Of a stretch of 38,682 bases of DNA, positions 7,495 through 13,993 are shown piece by piece (positions within the stretch are counted from its first letter, which is position 1; each line of letters opens with the position of its first letter). The notes under the pieces were generated by a model that had not been told where the DNA came from, made no database searches, and was given only the letters and a program-made list of their open reading frames with translations. The DNA is taken from positions 1 to 38,682 of the forward strand of contig JAISIR010000017.1 in assembly GCA_031261985.1 (NCBI GenBank), written 5' to 3'. The stretch is from Clostridiales bacterium (GTDB taxonomy: Bacteria > Bacillota > Clostridia > Monoglobales > WRBX01). The position numbers and the translations under genes were made by a program.

Positions 7495-7526
7495 CAAAAA
7501 ATCCTTGTCACCAACAAGGATTTTTT
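7495..7526. terminator. bidirectional terminator downstream of the DUF47 gene
   Basis: ATCCTTGT (7501-7508) pairs ACAAGGAT (7514-7521), flanked by six A on the left and six T on the right, so it works on both strands. The stretch 7329-7494 is T/C-rich and holds no gene. Confidence 0.85.
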
Positions 7527-7534
7527 GTGTACCC

Positions 7535-8152
7535 TTACGAATTTTTAAGTATAACAGTTCGCATCTCATGCCCTATATCGTCGCAAGCATCAACGCAGCG
7601 CTCCATATACTCAAATATCCTCTGCCAAATAATAAGCTCACGCGGGTCCTTCTCATTAATAAATAAAGTACGAATCACATTGCGATAAAAATCGTCACAC
7701 TTGCGCTCAAAAGTCGATATCTCTTTAATCTTATCGGTTAGGGTTTTGGACTTTCTAAAATTATAAAACTCGGCAGTGATATACATAATATCCTTGCTGC
7801 AATCGTAAATATACTCGGCAAACTTTAGCGTCTCGGGGCGCAAGGTGCCTACTTCAAAAATATCTATTCTGTCGGCAACTTCTTTTATATTATCTATTGT
7901 ATCGTCTATTAGCTTAGCAATCGATAAAAAATCTTCGCGGTCTATAGGTGTAATAAACGCCTCGGTTAGTTTTAAGTGCATCTCGTCTAATTGTTTAGTA
8001 GATTTTACTTTATACCTACGAATCCGCTCTGCCTTAACGGGAACTTCTTTAAAATCTTTAACTAAATCCAACAGCTCCTTGGCGATATCACAACACAACA
8101 CACCTGCCTGCGCAACTAATTCAAAAAAGTTAGTCTCTTTTTTACCAAACAT
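7535..8152 (-). CDS. DUF47/PhoU-like phosphate transport accessory protein
   Basis: 205 aa, all-helical PhoU-like domain, beginning MFGKKETNFFELVAQAG as is usual for Pit accessory proteins (Pap/YkaA type). It is thought to modulate the low-affinity phosphate transporter encoded next to it. It starts 12 bp after pit with RBS GGAGGA, so the pair is one operon ending at the 7501 terminator. Confidence 0.92.
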   Translation of the reverse strand: MFGKKETNFFELVAQAGVLCCDIAKELLDLVKDFKEVPVKAERIRRYKVKSTKQLDEMHLKLTEAFITPIDREDFLSIAKLIDDTIDNIKEVADRIDIFEVGTLRPETLKFAEYIYDCSKDIMYITAEFYNFRKSKTLTDKIKEISTFERKCDDFYRNVIRTLFINEKDPRELIIWQRIFEYMERCVDACDDIGHEMRTVILKNS

Positions 8153-8164
8153 AAATATATCCTC

Positions 8165-9172
8165 CTAAAAAACTTGTAAAAATAGCAGCGACATTAAATA
8201 ACCTATCAATCCACAAATAGGAAAGGTAAGCACCCAAGCAAGAACCATATCTTTTACTACTTTCCAGTTAACATTCGATATCCTTTTTGATGCACCTACA
8301 CCCATTATTGCAGTCGTCTTTGTATGCGTTGTGCTAACAGGAATCCCAAACCATGATGCTATAAGCATACAAATAGAGGCGGATAAATCGGCGCAGAAAC
8401 CTTGGTATTTCTCCAGCTTTACCATATCCATCCCAACCGATTTTATTATGCGATACCCGCCAATAGATGTCCCCAACCCCATTACAAGCGAGCAGATAAT
8501 CATTATCCATATCGAAACATCAAAAGCTTCCGGAACATTCATCCCTTTAGCTAAAAATGTACCCAAAATTAATACGCCAATAAATTTTTGCCCATCTTGC
8601 GCGCCATGGAAAAAAGCTGTCGCCGCACCAGATGATATTTGCGCCCATTTAAAAAAACTTGTTGTTTTAGTTCGCTTTACATGTTTAAAACTAAATTCTA
8701 TTATTTTTGTTACTAAATATCCTGCAATAAACCCAAGCAAGGAAGAAATTATAAGCCCCAAAAGCACTTTGTACCACGCATCTAAATTTATAGAGGAAAG
8801 CCCGCTAGTAGTAAGCGCCGCTCCGCATACCCCTGCAATTAAGGCATGGCTCTCGCTTGTGGGAATCCCAAAATACCATGCAACAAGAGCGAACACAACA
8901 ATGGCGAATAACCCTGCAGCTAATGCAATTAAGGCTTGGTCGTTAGTCCCAAAATTTGCCATATTACCTATGGTAGCCGCCACTTTAGAGTTTACAATTG
9001 TCATTACTAAAACGCCAAAAAAATTAAACACCGCCGCCATTGCGATAGCCTTTTTAGGCGACATACAATGAGTCGAAACCACGGTGGCAATCGCGTTAGG
9101 CGCATCCGTCCAGCCATTAACAAAAATAACGCCTAAAACAAGTACAACAGTTATAATTAATGCAACCGACAT
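8165..9172 (-). CDS. pit: PiT family inorganic phosphate transporter
   Basis: 335 aa integral membrane protein, about ten helices. It carries both PiT signature repeats: NGWTDAPNAIATVVST near residue 19 and the matching C-terminal GFCADLSASICMLIASWFGIPVSTTHTKTTAIMGVG, with GIPTSESHALIAG in the first half. Proton- or metal-phosphate symport into the cytoplasm is the family function. RBS AGGGTGATG precedes the ATG. The promoter has no Pho-box-like repeats, so it looks constitutive, unlike three other genes in the window. Confidence 0.95.
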   Translation of the reverse strand: MSVALIITVVLVLGVIFVNGWTDAPNAIATVVSTHCMSPKKAIAMAAVFNFFGVLVMTIVNSKVAATIGNMANFGTNDQALIALAAGLFAIVVFALVAWYFGIPTSESHALIAGVCGAALTTSGLSSINLDAWYKVLLGLIISSLLGFIAGYLVTKIIEFSFKHVKRTKTTSFFKWAQISSGAATAFFHGAQDGQKFIGVLILGTFLAKGMNVPEAFDVSIWIMIICSLVMGLGTSIGGYRIIKSVGMDMVKLEKYQGFCADLSASICMLIASWFGIPVSTTHTKTTAIMGVGASKRISNVNWKVVKDMVLAWVLTFPICGLIGYLMSLLFLQVF

Positions 9173-9200
9173 TTCATCACCCTTTTGCGTTTATATTTTC

Positions 9201-9229
9201 ATTATAATGTATTAGCAAACATAAGTCAA
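9201..9229 (-). promoter_or_regulatory. SigA promoter of pit
   Basis: Minus strand TTGACT (9229-9224), 17 bp, TATAAT (9206-9201). +1 near 9194, so the leader is about 22 nt. The bases 9230-9440 contain a GCAAAAA/TTTTTGC hairpin (9304-9321) and AT-rich sequence but no gene. Confidence 0.8.
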
Positions 9230-9440
9230 TAGAAAAATTAAGAAGGCTTGCCCGCATTAGTTAGTCCTTAATCGCCGACAGCCCTTACTTGTGCCCTTAA
9301 ACTGCAAAAATTAGTTTTTGCGGATTTAATTATAAACAAGTAAAAAGCGTAATTTTATAATTATAAGAGCCCTCAATTATATTGCAACATAATTCTTACT
9401 AAAAGTCAATAATTTCCGCAAACCATATCGTTTTATAAAC

Positions 9441-9465
9441 AAAAAAAGAGCCGCTCGCGCGACTC
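9441..9465 (-). terminator. terminator of the 30-aa peptide mRNA
   Basis: Minus strand GAGTCGC-GCGA-GCGGCTC (9465-9448, one G-U pair) followed by seven T. It begins 17 bp after the peptide stop. Confidence 0.82.
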
Positions 9466-9482
9466 TTCCACCTCGTGACTGC

Positions 9483-9575
9483 TCACTTTCCTTTGGTCAG
9501 TACTATATACCTTGATTTTACATCCCCACCAAAGAGCAACCACAAGGTTGCGACTGTTATGCCTAAAATTTTCAT
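9483..9575 (-). CDS. 30-aa hydrophobic peptide, unknown (candidate type I toxin or leader peptide)
   Basis: Reads MKILGITVATLWLLFGGDVK then SRYIVLTKGK. One short hydrophobic helix (3-17) is followed by a basic tail. A perfect SD GGAGGAA (9587-9581) stands five bases before the ATG. The mRNA has a consensus promoter and its own terminator and would be about 260 nt, most of it untranslated, which is more than such a small reading frame would have by chance. I do not recognise the family; size and layout resemble small type I toxins, but no antisense promoter as strong as that at 23511 was seen. Confidence 0.6.
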   Translation of the reverse strand: MKILGITVATLWLLFGGDVKSRYIVLTKGK

Positions 9576-9701
9576 AGGCATTCCTCCTTTCAAGTTTAAA
9601 AACTTTTCAATTATAATAATTGAAAGGGTGGACGTACACAGCCATACGTCGGGGACGAGCGGAGTTAGACCGTTTACAAGGATTGACTGCTAAATTTAAT
9701 T
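9576..9701 (-). promoter_or_regulatory. structured 5' leader of the 30-aa peptide, with mutually exclusive hairpins
   Basis: In transcript order: a CGTC/GACG hairpin, the GACGTA-loop-TACGTC stem (plus 9631-9636/9645-9650) with GGCTGTG in its loop, then three segments A, B, C. A (CCTTTCAATTAT) can pair with B (ATAATTGAAA, 10 bp), leaving the ribosome site free, or with C (TTGAAAGG, 8 bp, plus 9586-9593/9620-9627), which covers the SD. This looks like a translational switch. Confidence 0.5.
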
Positions 9702-9707
9702 ATATTA

Positions 9708-9736
9708 ATTATAATACAAAAATATTTTTTTGTCAA
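9708..9736 (-). promoter_or_regulatory. consensus SigA promoter for the 30-aa peptide
   Basis: Minus strand TTGACA (9736-9731), 17 bp, TATAAT (9713-9708). Confidence 0.85.
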
Positions 9737-9765
9737 TATTCTAATTACCCTTTTATAATTATACC

Positions 9766-9791
9766 CCCTTTTTAGCTTAAGCTAAAAAGGG
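9766..9791. repeat. perfect 11-bp inverted repeat between sigG and the small-peptide locus
   Basis: CCCTTTTTAGC-TTAA-GCTAAAAAGGG. No T-run follows on either strand, so it is not a standard intrinsic terminator, though it may insulate the convergently or consecutively read units. Confidence 0.6.
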
Positions 9792-9796
9792 CACCT

Positions 9797-9885
9797 TCAT
9801 TCTTCATTCTTCATTCTTCATTCTTCATTCATCATTCATCATTCATCATTCATCTTTCTTCATTTTTCATTCATCATTTATCATT
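9797..9885. repeat. heptanucleotide tandem repeat downstream of sigG
   Basis: About twelve 7-bp units, first CATTCTT-type then CATTCAT-type (minus: AATGAAG, AATGATG), ending within a few bases of the sigG stop. It is a variable-number tandem repeat by appearance and part of the heptad family also seen at 12455, 13978, 17551 and 21900. Confidence 0.8.
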
Positions 9886-9889
9886 CGCT

Positions 9890-10660
9890 TCAATCTATCT
9901 TCTTCCTTATGCACTTTAATGCCGATTTCTCTAGCCTGCTAACCTGCGCCTGCGAAATCCCTATCTCGTCCGCCACTTCCATCTGCGTTTTGCCCTCGTA
10001 AAACCTCATAGATATTATCTTTTTCTCTCTCGAGTTCAACTTCTCTATCCCCTGACGCAAAGCTAAATCCTCCAGCCAATGCTCGTCACCATCTTTATCG
10101 CGCACATGGTCCATTACGTACGATACATCACCGTTATCATTATACACAGGCTCAAATAGCGAAATCGGGTCTTGTATAGCATCTAACGCATTCGCCACCG
10201 CTTTTTCGTCTACTCCCAGCTCGGTCGCCATCTCCAAAAGTGTAGGTTCGCGCGAGTTGCACGCAATATACCTCTCCTTAAAATTAAGGGCATGAAAGGC
10301 GGTGTCTCGTACACTCCTACTTACACGGATAGCATTATTATCACGCAAGTATCTCCTAATCTCGCCCACTATCATCGGCACCGCATAGGTCGAAAACAAT
10401 ACATTGTAAGACATATCAAAATTATCTATCGCCTTAATTAAACCAATACACCCTATCTGAAAGATATCGTCTATATTCTCGTTTCTATTTTTAAACTTTT
10501 TAACAACACTTAATACCAAACGCAAATTGCCCTTTATAAACTCCTCGCGCGCAAGATTATCTCCCTCTTTAATACGCCCAAGTAATATCATCTTTTGGTC
10601 ATTATTTATCAACGGAAGTTTAGAAGTATCTACCCCGCAAATTTCTACTTTAGAATACAC
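9890..10660 (-). CDS. sigG: RNA polymerase sporulation sigma factor SigG
   Basis: 256 aa, forespore-specific sigma-70 family factor that drives late forespore genes. The N-terminal VEICGVDTSKLP (5-16) is the SigG hallmark. Region 2 has NIDDIFQIGCIGLIKAIDNFD and FSTYAVPMIVGEIRRYLRDNN; region 3 has RVSRSVRDTA and ALDAIQDPISLFEP; the region 4 HTH is KTQMEVADEIGISQAQVSRLEKSAL. Start is GTG at 10660 with AGGGTG eight bases upstream; a nearby ATG is out of frame. In Bacillus, sigG follows spoIIGA-sigE; here it stands alone. Shows the organism is an endospore former. Confidence 0.97.
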   Translation of the reverse strand: MYSKVEICGVDTSKLPLINNDQKMILLGRIKEGDNLAREEFIKGNLRLVLSVVKKFKNRNENIDDIFQIGCIGLIKAIDNFDMSYNVLFSTYAVPMIVGEIRRYLRDNNAIRVSRSVRDTAFHALNFKERYIACNSREPTLLEMATELGVDEKAVANALDAIQDPISLFEPVYNDNGDVSYVMDHVRDKDGDEHWLEDLALRQGIEKLNSREKKIISMRFYEGKTQMEVADEIGISQAQVSRLEKSALKCIRKKID

Positions 10661-10712
10661 ATTTTACACACCCTTGTTACGATTATTAAAACTTCCTCAA
10701 AGATGACTATTT

Positions 10713-10742
10713 TAAGTATGTAAAATGATTACGTATAGATAC
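10713..10742 (-). promoter_or_regulatory. possible SigF/SigG-type promoter of sigG
   Basis: Minus strand GTATC (10742-10738), 17 bp, CATACTTA (10720-10713), close to the SigG consensus GHATR-N17/18-CATNHTA. Position about 55 bp before the GTG fits autoregulation. Confidence 0.4.
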
Positions 10743-10841
10743 TTTTACCTAAACGATAGTAAATTATACCAAAAAGATATTTATAGTGTAGAATGTTTAT
10801 TAGCATCGTTTTGACTTGTGGCTTATCGTTTCTGGCTTGTT

Positions 10842-10869
10842 TTCGCAAAAACTTAACACAAATTTAACA
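10842..10869 (+). promoter_or_regulatory. TTAACA direct repeats (PhoP/WalR-type operator)
   Basis: TTCGCA (10842), TTAACA (10853) and TTAACA (10864), 11-bp period. The last repeat begins 24 bp before the -35 box of the following promoter. Same design at 23190 and 37699. TTAACA-N5 repeats are the Bacillus Pho box; their complement TGTTAA-N5-TGTTAA fits the WalR consensus. Confidence 0.6.
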
Positions 10870-10887
10870 TAACTCGCCATTTTGCCC

Positions 10888-10916
10888 TTGAAATGTAGCA
10901 AAAAATGTGGTATAAT
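10888..10916 (+). promoter_or_regulatory. SigA promoter of the GGCT-like gene
   Basis: TTGAAA (10888-10893), 17 bp, TATAAT (10911-10916). +1 near 10923. Confidence 0.8.
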
Positions 10917-10970
10917 CATATTATAGGTAAGTATTACTATGCCTATTTTACCAAAGCGAGGATGATATTT

Positions 10971-11687
10971 ATGTCTACTCTAACTTTAGAACGACCTGCA
11001 ACAGAAGAAAATACGAATATAGAGTTTGGTCCTAAAATCCGTCAACTATTGGCGGCTACTCCAACGGTAGAAATGTCATTCCCAGAGCCAGACCAAAACA
11101 CACCAGAACTAAACAAAGCCGATGTTCTGTTCCTTTCGTATGGTAATTTTTCTAACGAGAGTGTTTTACATGAGTTATGTCCAAGCGCTACCCCTATAGG
11201 CATAGCTAAAATAAACGGATACCGTCTTGCCTTCCGAAACAAACTACTAACTTTAATAGAAGATAAAAATTCTAGTGCCGAGGTTAATGTATGGCACCTA
11301 CCAAATGACGATAACCAAAAACTAGATAATTACGAGATAGAAAATTTTAAAGAAAAAATAAATCACTCTGCCATTTACGACAAAGTGAACTTAAAAGTAA
11401 AACTTAGTAATACCGAGGCTAACGCTATGATTTATATAATGAAGCCCGAGCTTGCCGAGTATCTTCTTATGCCAACTAACGAATATCTAGATTCTTGTAT
11501 AAAAGGCTATAAAACACACGGTTTATCTAATATCCAATTAGATAATGCTTTGTTAGAGATTTCTACTCTTTCTACATTTAAAGACATAAACGCCCCTATA
11601 CAAACCACTCCTCCTAACGAAAACACAACTTTAAAAACCGTGAAAAACCTGGCTATAACTAGCTTTGCACGCCCTCTTCTAGTATAG
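10971..11687 (+). CDS. gamma-glutamylcyclotransferase-like (GGCT fold) protein with extensions
   Basis: 238 aa from ATG 10971, which has GAGGATGA upstream; an open extension back to 10905 would overlap the promoter and is rejected. The core (about 50-195) matches the GGCT/AIG2-like fold: LSYGNFSNESVLHELCPSA, then IGIAKINGYRLAF, the AEVNVWHLP strand, LDNYE (Glu in the place of the usual catalytic acid), MIYIMKPE and an EYLDSCIKGYKTHGL helix. The N-terminal 45 and C-terminal 40 residues are polar, probably disordered, and not part of the family. It may cleave gamma-glutamyl amines or be a non-enzymatic relative. Its 3' end overlaps engB tail-to-tail by 29 bp. Confidence 0.68.
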   Translation: MSTLTLERPATEENTNIEFGPKIRQLLAATPTVEMSFPEPDQNTPELNKADVLFLSYGNFSNESVLHELCPSATPIGIAKINGYRLAFRNKLLTLIEDKNSSAEVNVWHLPNDDNQKLDNYEIENFKEKINHSAIYDKVNLKVKLSNTEANAMIYIMKPELAEYLLMPTNEYLDSCIKGYKTHGLSNIQLDNALLEISTLSTFKDINAPIQTTPPNENTTLKTVKNLAITSFARPLLV

Positions 11688-12243
11688 CAACCACCGCCTC
11701 TCTCCCTTCCTTAGTCACGGCAGAGAATGGCACAATAATCGCATTACTTTCTAATTGTAAATCCATTATAACTCGCCTTATGCTATCTTGCACAAGGCTT
11801 TTTTTTACTTTATCTAGCTTGGTCATTACTACTATTTGCCTATACCCCTTACTCCGCATCCAGTTGAACATTATTATATCGTCTTTCGAGGGCGCATGCC
11901 TTAAATCTACCAACTGAAAGACACAGTCCACCCCACGCGTCGCTAAATACTCATCTATCATTTTCCCCCACTTATCGCGCTCGGCATTCGATACCTTAGC
12001 ATATCCATACCCAGGAAGGTCGACTATTCTACACTTGTTATCTATATTATAAAAATTTATCGTGGCTGTTTTGCCAGGCGTCCCGCTCGTCCGCGCAAAA
12101 TTACGACGGTTTAATATAGTGTTTATAAAGCTCGACTTCCCCACGTTAGACCGCCCACATAACGCTACCTCAAATATATCTTTGTTAGGATATTGCTTTT
12201 TACTAACCGCCGAAATCTCCATAGTTACATTATTAAAGTTCAT
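11659..12243 (-). CDS. engB: ribosome biogenesis GTPase EngB/YsxC
   Basis: 194 aa TrmE-Era-EngA-EngB-type GTPase needed for 50S assembly. G1 GRSNVGKSS (30-38), G2 region RTSGTPGKTATINFY, G3 DLPGYGYAKV, G4 TKLDK, G5 SAVTKEG. RBS AAGGAG precedes the ATG. The last ten codons lie opposite the end of the GGCT-like gene. In Bacillus it follows lonA; here it is single. Confidence 0.96.
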   Translation of the reverse strand: MNFNNVTMEISAVSKKQYPNKDIFEVALCGRSNVGKSSFINTILNRRNFARTSGTPGKTATINFYNIDNKCRIVDLPGYGYAKVSNAERDKWGKMIDEYLATRGVDCVFQLVDLRHAPSKDDIIMFNWMRSKGYRQIVVMTKLDKVKKSLVQDSIRRVIMDLQLESNAIIVPFSAVTKEGREAVVAILEEGVQS

Positions 12244-12268
12244 GGTATTACTCCTTTTGATTTGAAAG

Positions 12269-12284
12269 ATCTACAATTGTAGAT
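12269..12284. repeat. perfect 16-bp palindrome upstream of engB
   Basis: ATCTACAATTGTAGAT, about 26 bp before the engB start. It could be a dimeric repressor operator or part of the leader. Confidence 0.5.
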
Positions 12285-12310
12285 TTATATACAACTTAAA
12301 ATTAGTATAT

Positions 12311-12408
12311 GTCATCCCGCGCTACGACGCGGGATCTATACGCAACTTAAGAATGATATCCGTTGATTACAAGTTAGCATATAGATTGCGGCTCAAGCCC
12401 GCAATGAC
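12311..12408. mobile_element. 98-bp palindromic repeat element, copy A
   Basis: Begins GTCAT and ends ATGAC. Left hairpin TCCCGCG/CGCGGGA, right hairpin TTGCGG(G)C/GCCCGCAA, with the core ATCTATA..GAATGATATC..GATTACA..TATAGAT. Copy B at 35619-35716 has the same length and core but swapped stem sequences that keep pairing. Small non-autonomous (REP/BIME or MITE-like) repeat; no coding capacity. It lies between engB and comFC. Confidence 0.8.
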
Positions 12409-12454
12409 GTAATTTTGTTTATAAATTCAAGCTTTGCGAGAATTTATGACCTTA

Positions 12455-12471
12455 ATTCTGCATTCTCAATT
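12455..12471. repeat. heptad repeat fragment overlapping the comFC stop
   Basis: ATTCTGCATTCTCAATT is the exact reverse complement of 17 bases within the repeat at 17551-17583, and it supplies the last codon and stop of comFC. Confidence 0.7.
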
Positions 12472-13236
12472 ATCTTTCAACGGCGTCACCGCAAACGTCG
12501 CCCCCGTCACATCTTTTACCCCGCTATCTATTAATACCCTAGCAACCGAGTTCATCGTCGCCCCTGTTGTATATACATCATCTATTAATAAAACATTTTT
12601 ACCCTTTAGTTTCCGCTCTATCACCCGCTGCACCCTTTTCCCCTCTGCCATCTCAAACGCATCACGCACTAAATCGTACCTCTCTTGCCTGCTCGCCGCC
12701 TGCTTTTGTTCTACCTCTGCCTTAGCAATTACAATTTCATTAATATACTCTAACCCTAAATACTTGGCAACTTCCCTAGCTATCATCTCCGCTGGGTTAT
12801 ACCCACGCTTTTGTATCCTTTGCAACGTAGAAGGCACGCACACAACACAATCATACTCCTCGCGACGTAAATTAGCCGCTATCATCAGCCCCATTGTAGA
12901 AGCATAATCTGCCCTATGCCTAAACTTAAGCCCTAGCACCACCGCTTTAGGATAGAAATCATATACACACGCCCCATAATTCCGCAATATACGTTTACAA
13001 GGCTCTCCCCGCTCTGTCATACGCGATAATACCCTGCAACTTTTGCACATGCCACCAACATCATCTTCTAATAATGGCAGCCCGCAACCGTCGCAGCAAT
13101 AATCTCGGCTTGCATAAGGAATCGCACTATTGCACTCATCACATACACAAAAAAGCGTGGTGTATGGCATCACTATATCGCAAAATATACACCTAGGAGG
13201 ATACAGCCAATTAATTATATTCTGTCTTATTGACAT
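12466..13236 (-). CDS. comFC: ComF-family phosphoribosyltransferase-like protein
   Basis: 256 aa. The N-terminal zinc ribbon has CxxC pairs PPRCIFC (14-19), CDECN and CCDGCG...CKSC, followed by a type I phosphoribosyltransferase domain with PSTLQRIQKRGYNPAE and the PRPP loop NVLLIDDVYTTGATM (about 213-227). ComFC aids DNA uptake and ssDNA handling in transformation. The start overlaps the end of pdxK by ten bases, so it is the distal gene of the dnaE-pdxK-comFC operon. The stop codon lies in a heptad repeat. Confidence 0.93.
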   Translation of the reverse strand: MSIRQNIINWLYPPRCIFCDIVMPYTTLFCVCDECNSAIPYASRDYCCDGCGLPLLEDDVGGMCKSCRVLSRMTERGEPCKRILRNYGACVYDFYPKAVVLGLKFRHRADYASTMGLMIAANLRREEYDCVVCVPSTLQRIQKRGYNPAEMIAREVAKYLGLEYINEIVIAKAEVEQKQAASRQERYDLVRDAFEMAEGKRVQRVIERKLKGKNVLLIDDVYTTGATMNSVARVLIDSGVKDVTGATFAVTPLKDN

Positions 13237-13964
13237 AGCTCCAATATATGCTCCTTTATATAGATAATAGCTTGCTCCACCGCATCACATAAATCATACC
13301 CCGCCGCACCAGCCTCGCCACTACATTGCCGCGCGATACCGTTTAACACCGCCGCGCAAAACATATCCCCCGTCCCGCTTATCGTCTCGCCGCTATACTC
13401 CATGGCAAAAACTCGGTCGCCTCCCGATATCTTCACAACTACATCACAATTTAAGCCATGCTCATTAGGGTGACTTGTTATAACACACCCCTCGCCAAAC
13501 TTAGTACCTACCTCCTTTAACATTTTATACTCTGTATAGTTAGGAGTCGTAATATCCGCCACCTCTACCAAGCTTTTCATCGCCAATACATGCGCTTCGG
13601 TCATGGATGAATATAACACCCCATCATCGCCCAACACAGGGTCTACCAATAGCTTAACATCAGAGTTAATCGCCCTGTAATCATCTATAAATTGTAAAAT
13701 CATCTCTGCCTGATTGGGGTTAATCAAGTAACCGGTATATATCCAATCAATAGGCACTTTTTCGCGTAAGATATGCTTTAAGGACAGCTGCATAAACTCG
13801 GTTAATTCGTGCATGGTATACTCGCCAAAGCCCGATGTTATGCTACTTAAAACACAACTGGGCAATGGGTAAACACGGTTTTCAGACGTCGACAATATGG
13901 GCAACACTACCCCTAACGATGCCTTACCCAACGTCGATAAATCATTTATTGCAAGAATGTTCAT
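13227..13964 (-). CDS. pdxK: pyridoxal/pyridoxamine kinase
   Basis: 245 aa ribokinase-fold PLP-salvage kinase. Motifs: N-terminal INDLSTLGKASLGVVLPILS (the usual xSHVxxGxxG region in variant form), IYTGYLINPNQAEMILQFI, LVDPVLGDDGVLYSS, TTPNYTE and the anion hole SGTGDMFCAAVL with catalytic Asp. RBS AAGGAGG. It starts 29 bp after the dnaE stop and overlaps comFC. Symbol pdxK or pdxY: the choice is not resolvable here. Confidence 0.9.
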   Translation of the reverse strand: MNILAINDLSTLGKASLGVVLPILSTSENRVYPLPSCVLSSITSGFGEYTMHELTEFMQLSLKHILREKVPIDWIYTGYLINPNQAEMILQFIDDYRAINSDVKLLVDPVLGDDGVLYSSMTEAHVLAMKSLVEVADITTPNYTEYKMLKEVGTKFGEGCVITSHPNEHGLNCDVVVKISGGDRVFAMEYSGETISGTGDMFCAAVLNGIARQCSGEAGAAGYDLCDAVEQAIIYIKEHILELCQ

Positions 13965-13993
13965 ATGTATTCGCCTCCTTCACTATTCATTGT

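Noticed and set aside
8331-9071. 246-codon open frame on the plus strand opposite pit
   Set aside because: It is the antisense of a clear PiT transporter, lacks an RBS and has a low-complexity composition.
9766-9791. Perfect inverted repeat as sigG terminator
   Set aside because: No T-run on either strand after the stem; kept as a repeat only.
10905-10970. N-terminal extension of the GGCT-like gene
   Set aside because: It overlaps the -10 box and predicted transcript start, and ATG 10971 has a good SD.
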